A stretch of 64,000 nt of DNA, taken from Pseudomonas moraviensis (GTDB lineage: Bacteria > Pseudomonadota > Gammaproteobacteria > Pseudomonadales > Pseudomonadaceae). The stretch covers positions 3,038,001 to 3,102,000 of the forward strand of contig NZ_LT629788.1 in NCBI RefSeq assembly GCF_900105805.1. The letters are read 5' to 3'. The notes beneath the pieces were generated by a model that was not told the DNA's origin, did not search any database, and worked only from the letters and a program-made list of their open reading frames with translations. How positions within the stretch are numbered: position 1 is the first letter of the stretch; each line of letters starts with the position of its first letter. Positions 60,976 through 64,000 of this stretch are shown piece after piece. A program made the position numbers and the translations under genes.

Positions 60976-61730
60976 GGCGAAACACCTCCAAAACTGCTGG
61001 CCAGGGTGCCGATGATCAGCGCCCAGCCATCCACCAGCACGAACAGCATGATCTTGAACGGCAACGAGATGATCAGCGGCGAAAGCATCATCATACCCAT
61101 GGCCATCAGCACGCTCGCCACGACGAGGTCGATGATCAGGAACGGGATGAAGATCATGAAGCCGATCTGGAACGCGGTTTTAAGTTCGGAAGTCACGAAC
61201 GCCGGCACCAGGATGGTCAGCGGCGCCTGATCCGGGGTGGCGATGTCGGTGCGCTTGGACAGGCGCATGAACAGCTCCAGATCGCTGGTGCGGGTCTGCG
61301 CGAGCATGAAGTCCTTGATCGGCACCTGAGCCTTTTCCACCGCTTGCTGCGCAGTGAGGGTTTCCGCCAGATACGGTTGCAATGCGTCGTTGTTCACCCG
61401 GTCGAACACCGGCGCCATGATGAACAGCGTCAGGAACAGCGCCATGCCGGTGAGGATCTGGTTCGACGGCGTCTGTTGCAGACCGAGGGCCTGACGCAGG
61501 ATCGAGAAGACGATGATGATCCGCGTGAAACTGGTCATCAGAATGACCGCCGCCGGAATAAAGCTCAGCGCAGTCATGATCAGCAGGATCTGCAGACTGA
61601 CCGAATATTCCTGCGCGCCGTCGGCATTGGTGCCCAGCGTAATCGCCGGGATCGACAACGGATCGGCGGCCAACGCCAGCGGCGCGGCCAGCAACAGGAC
61701 CAGCGTCAAGACGATGCGGAGCGCACCCAT
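60972..61730 (-). CDS. fliP: Flagellar export protein FliP
   Basis: This 252-residue protein has a signal peptide (1-21, ending ALA) and four helices; FliP signatures are SFTRIIIVFSILRQALGLQQTPSNQ and VLVDGWALIIGTLASSF. It forms the core of the export gate. Its ATG shares one base with the fliO stop (TAATG). Confidence 0.96.
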   Translation of the reverse strand: MGALRIVLTLVLLLAAPLALAADPLSIPAITLGTNADGAQEYSVSLQILLIMTALSFIPAAVILMTSFTRIIIVFSILRQALGLQQTPSNQILTGMALFLTLFIMAPVFDRVNNDALQPYLAETLTAQQAVEKAQVPIKDFMLAQTRTSDLELFMRLSKRTDIATPDQAPLTILVPAFVTSELKTAFQIGFMIFIPFLIIDLVVASVLMAMGMMMLSPLIISLPFKIMLFVLVDGWALIIGTLASSFGGVSP

Positions 61731-62182
61731 TACTTCGTATCCTTCTGATCCTTGCCGAGAATTTTCAGCAGATGCTGAGCAAATTCCGGCGTCGCTTTTT
61801 CACTGGCGGAGGGGACTTCGACCGGTTCCTTGAGCACGTGCAGCGCGGTGATGGTGCCGGGGCTGAGGCCGAGCAGGATCTGCTCATTGCCGACCTGCAC
61901 CAGCATCAATCGGTCACGCGGGCCGAGCGCGCGCGAACCGATCAACTCGATCACCTGCCCCTTGCCCGCCGGCCCTGCCTGCTGCACGCGGCGCAGCAGC
62001 CAGGCGAGGAAGAAGATCAAGCCCAGCACCAGCAGCAAACCGAACACCAGTTGCGTCAACTGCCCGGCCACGCCGCTGTTGACCATTGGCGCGGTGGCGG
62101 CAGGCGCAGCAGTGGTTGCGCCCGGCTCGGCAGCCAGCACACTCAACGGCAATGCCAGCAGACCCCAGAGAAACCTTTTCAC
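61730..62182 (-). CDS. fliO: Flagellar assembly protein FliO
   Basis: This 150-residue protein has an N-terminal signal-like segment, one transmembrane helix (about 45-67: LVFGLLLVLGLIFFLAWLLRR) and a cytoplasmic domain (IELIGSRALGPRDRLMLVQVGNEQILLGLSPG). It assists FliP assembly. It starts with GTG directly adjacent to the fliN stop. Confidence 0.93.
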   Translation of the reverse strand: MKRFLWGLLALPLSVLAAEPGATTAAPAATAPMVNSGVAGQLTQLVFGLLLVLGLIFFLAWLLRRVQQAGPAGKGQVIELIGSRALGPRDRLMLVQVGNEQILLGLSPGTITALHVLKEPVEVPSASEKATPEFAQHLLKILGKDQKDTK

Positions 62183-62644
62183 TCAGCGCAGCTTCTTGAT
62201 GCGTTCGCTTGGGCTGATCACGTCGGTCAGGCGGATGCCGAACTTCTCGTTGACCACCACTACTTCGCCGTGGGCGATCAAGGTGCCGTTGACCAGCACG
62301 TCGAGCGGCTCACCGGCCAGACGATCGAGCTCGATCACCGAACCCTGGTTGAGTTGCAGCAGGTTGCGGATGTTGATGTCGGTACTGCCGACTTCCATGG
62401 AAATCGACACCGGAATGTCGAGGATCACGTCCAGGTTCGGACCGTCGAGGGTCACCGGATCGTTGTTCTTCGGCACGCTGCCGAACTCTTCCATCGGCAG
62501 ACGGTTGGAGCTTGAAGTGCCGGCGTCGGCGGCCAGCAGTGCATCGATGTCAGCCTGGCCGGCGTCACCGGTTTCTTCCAGGGCCGCAGCCCATTCATCG
62601 GCCAGTGCCTGATCGTCCTGCGCGTTCATATCGTCGTTCATCAT
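62183..62644 (-). CDS. fliN: Flagellar motor switch protein FliN
   Basis: This 153-residue protein has an acidic, disordered N-terminal half and a C-terminal SpoA/surface-presentation domain (ILDIPVSISMEVGSTDINIRNLLQLNQGSVIELDRLAGEPLDVLVNGTLIAHGEVVVVNEKFGIRL). It is part of the C-ring. Confidence 0.96.
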   Translation of the reverse strand: MMNDDMNAQDDQALADEWAAALEETGDAGQADIDALLAADAGTSSSNRLPMEEFGSVPKNNDPVTLDGPNLDVILDIPVSISMEVGSTDINIRNLLQLNQGSVIELDRLAGEPLDVLVNGTLIAHGEVVVVNEKFGIRLTDVISPSERIKKLR

Positions 62645-62696
62645 GTGTCCTCGGCGGGCAACAATTCGGTTAAATACGGGGGTGAAAGGCGCCGCC

Positions 62697-63665
62697 TCAG
62701 CGACGCTCGATCGGCTCGATCACTTGCAACGCGAGGTTGCCTTTGTGCGAGCCCATCTTGACCTTGAAGGCCGGCACGCCGTTGGCGCGCATGATCATGT
62801 CTTCCGGCATCTCGACCGGGATCACATCACCCGGTTGCATGTGCAGGATGTCGCGCAGCTTCAACTGGCGGCGGGCCACGGTGGCACCGATGGGCACGTC
62901 GACATCGAGCACGTCCTGGCGCAGGGCATTGACCCAGCGCTCGTCCTGATCGTCGAGGTCGGACTGGAAACCGGCGTCGAGCATTTCCCGCACCGGCTCG
63001 ATCATCGAGTACGGCATGGTCACGTGCAGGTCGCCGCCACCGCCATCGAGTTCGATGTGGAAGGTGGAGACGACAATTGCTTCGCTCGGGCCGACGATGT
63101 TGGCCATGGCCGGGTTCACTTCCGAGTTGATGTACTCGAAATTGACTTCCATGATCGCCTGCCAGGCTTCCTTCAGATCGACGAAGGCCTGCTCGAGAAC
63201 CATGCGCACCACGCGCAGTTCGGTCGGGGTGAATTCACGCCCTTCGATCTTGGCGTGACGGCCGTCGCCGCCGAAGAAGTTGTCCACCAGTTTGAACACC
63301 AGTTTGGCGTCGAGGATGAACAGCGCAGTGCCGCGCAGCGGTTTGATCTTGACCAGATTGAGGCTGGTCGGCACGTACAGCGAGTGCACGTATTCGCCGA
63401 ATTTCATCACCTGCACGCCACCGACGGCAACGTCCGCCGAGCGGCGCAGCATGTTGAACATGCTGATGCGGGTGTAGCGGGCGAAACGCTCGTTGATCAT
63501 TTCCAGCGTCGGCATGCGTCCACGGACGATGCGATCCTGGCTGGTCAGGTCGTAGCTTTTGACACTGCCGGGTTCGGCAGCATTATCGGTCTGTACCAGA
63601 CCATCATCGACGCCATGCAACAGCGCATCGATTTCATCCTGGGACAGCAGATCCTGCACGGCCAT
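62697..63665 (-). CDS. fliM: Flagellar motor switch protein FliM
   Basis: This 322-residue C-ring protein has the N-terminal CheY-binding peptide LSQDEIDALLHGVDD, a CheC-like middle domain (RFARYTRISMFNMLRRSADV) and a C-terminal SpoA domain. It receives CheY-P to reverse rotation. Confidence 0.97.
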   Translation of the reverse strand: MAVQDLLSQDEIDALLHGVDDGLVQTDNAAEPGSVKSYDLTSQDRIVRGRMPTLEMINERFARYTRISMFNMLRRSADVAVGGVQVMKFGEYVHSLYVPTSLNLVKIKPLRGTALFILDAKLVFKLVDNFFGGDGRHAKIEGREFTPTELRVVRMVLEQAFVDLKEAWQAIMEVNFEYINSEVNPAMANIVGPSEAIVVSTFHIELDGGGGDLHVTMPYSMIEPVREMLDAGFQSDLDDQDERWVNALRQDVLDVDVPIGATVARRQLKLRDILHMQPGDVIPVEMPEDMIMRANGVPAFKVKMGSHKGNLALQVIEPIERR

Positions 63666-63674
63666 GTCGTGTTC

Positions 63675-64000
63675 CTACTGCAGTACGAAATTAGTGAAAA
63701 GCAACTGTTCGATGACCACTTTGCCCAGTTCTTTCTGCGCCACTTCCTGGACGCTGGCGGTGGCCTTCTGGCGCAACATCTCCTGACCGACCGGGGTCGC
63801 CAGTGTGGCGAAATCCTGACCGGAGAAGAGCATCACCAGGTTGTTGCGGATAACCGGCATGTGCACTTTAAGCGCGTCCAGATCGGCCTGGTTACGCGCC
63901 AGCATGGTGATGCTCACCTGCATGTAGCGCTGACGGCCGTTCTGGTTGTAGTTGGCAACGAAGGCTGGCGCCATCGGCTCGAAAATCGCTGCCTGCTTGC
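63675..64000 (-). CDS. fliL: Flagellar basal-body protein FliL, C-terminal part (5' end outside window)
   Basis: The last ~108 residues of FliL are present, a periplasmic domain that supports stators at the basal body. The frame is open through the window edge (preceding residues KQAAIFEP). Segments RYMQVSITMLARNQADLDALKVHMPVIRNNLVMLFSGQ and the terminal EQLLFTNFVLQ are typical. Followed by fliM after nine bases. Confidence 0.94.
   Translation of the reverse strand, partial: KQAAIFEPMAPAFVANYNQNGRQRYMQVSITMLARNQADLDALKVHMPVIRNNLVMLFSGQDFATLATPVGQEMLRQKATASVQEVAQKELGKVVIEQLLFTNFVLQ

Overview
The window is a chromosomal segment of a Pseudomonas, almost certainly from the P. fluorescens complex. 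The evidence is gene order and protein similarity: the gcl-hyi-glxR-ttuD-pykF glyoxylate operon, the ccmABCDEFGHI cytochrome c maturation operon, and the polar flagellar/chemotaxis cluster fliL...flhB-flhA-flhF-fleN-fliA-cheYZAB-motCD-parC-parP-cheW are all in Pseudomonas order. The intergenic spaces carry many copies of the typical fluorescens REP palindromes. There are no tRNA or rRNA genes and no CRISPR array.

Layout. 1-323 is the 3' end of citrate synthase gltA. 394-2185 is a long repetitive spacer split by an intact IS3-family element. 2257-12286 holds actP/yjcH (acetate uptake), a betaine-binding protein, a GH17 envelope glucan enzyme, an IS110-family element sitting in a REP sequence, a small membrane protein, an alpha/beta hydrolase overlapping mlaA, and a DUF808 membrane protein. 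12422-14241 has a TetR regulator, a solitary REP-associated transposase (RAYT) flanked by REP pairs, and a GlcG-like gene. 14510-21142 is the glyoxylate-to-pyruvate operon: Gcl joins two glyoxylates to tartronate semialdehyde, Hyi interconverts it with hydroxypyruvate, GlxR reduces it to glycerate, TtuD/GckA is the glycerate kinase and PykF makes pyruvate. 21288-27602 has a urea transporter, a K+ channel with a zinc ribbon, a sulfate-binding protein, an MFS exporter, an orphan HicB and an HTH/PIN toxin-antitoxin pair.

27647-35043 (minus strand) is a lipoprotein gene plus ccmIHGFEDCBA. 35241-37141 is a FliK-like/FlhB-tail gene pair. 37268-63974 and beyond (minus strand) is the flagellar and chemotaxis cluster, ending inside fliL at the window edge.

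The most unusual region is 51.8-58.8 kb, an accessory island wedged between flhA and flhB. It carries a 1,340-residue protein built of many beta-sandwich repeats, a DUF6124 gene, an unrecognised 224-residue protein, two long copies of a multi-hairpin leader sequence (the first attached to a truncated DUF6124 remnant), and an 18-bp near-palindrome found in the same orientation upstream of both unrecognised genes. The second highlight is the IS110 element. Its 5' noncoding end contains short segments matching both the REP target and the element end, in the order and strand sense expected of a bridge RNA.
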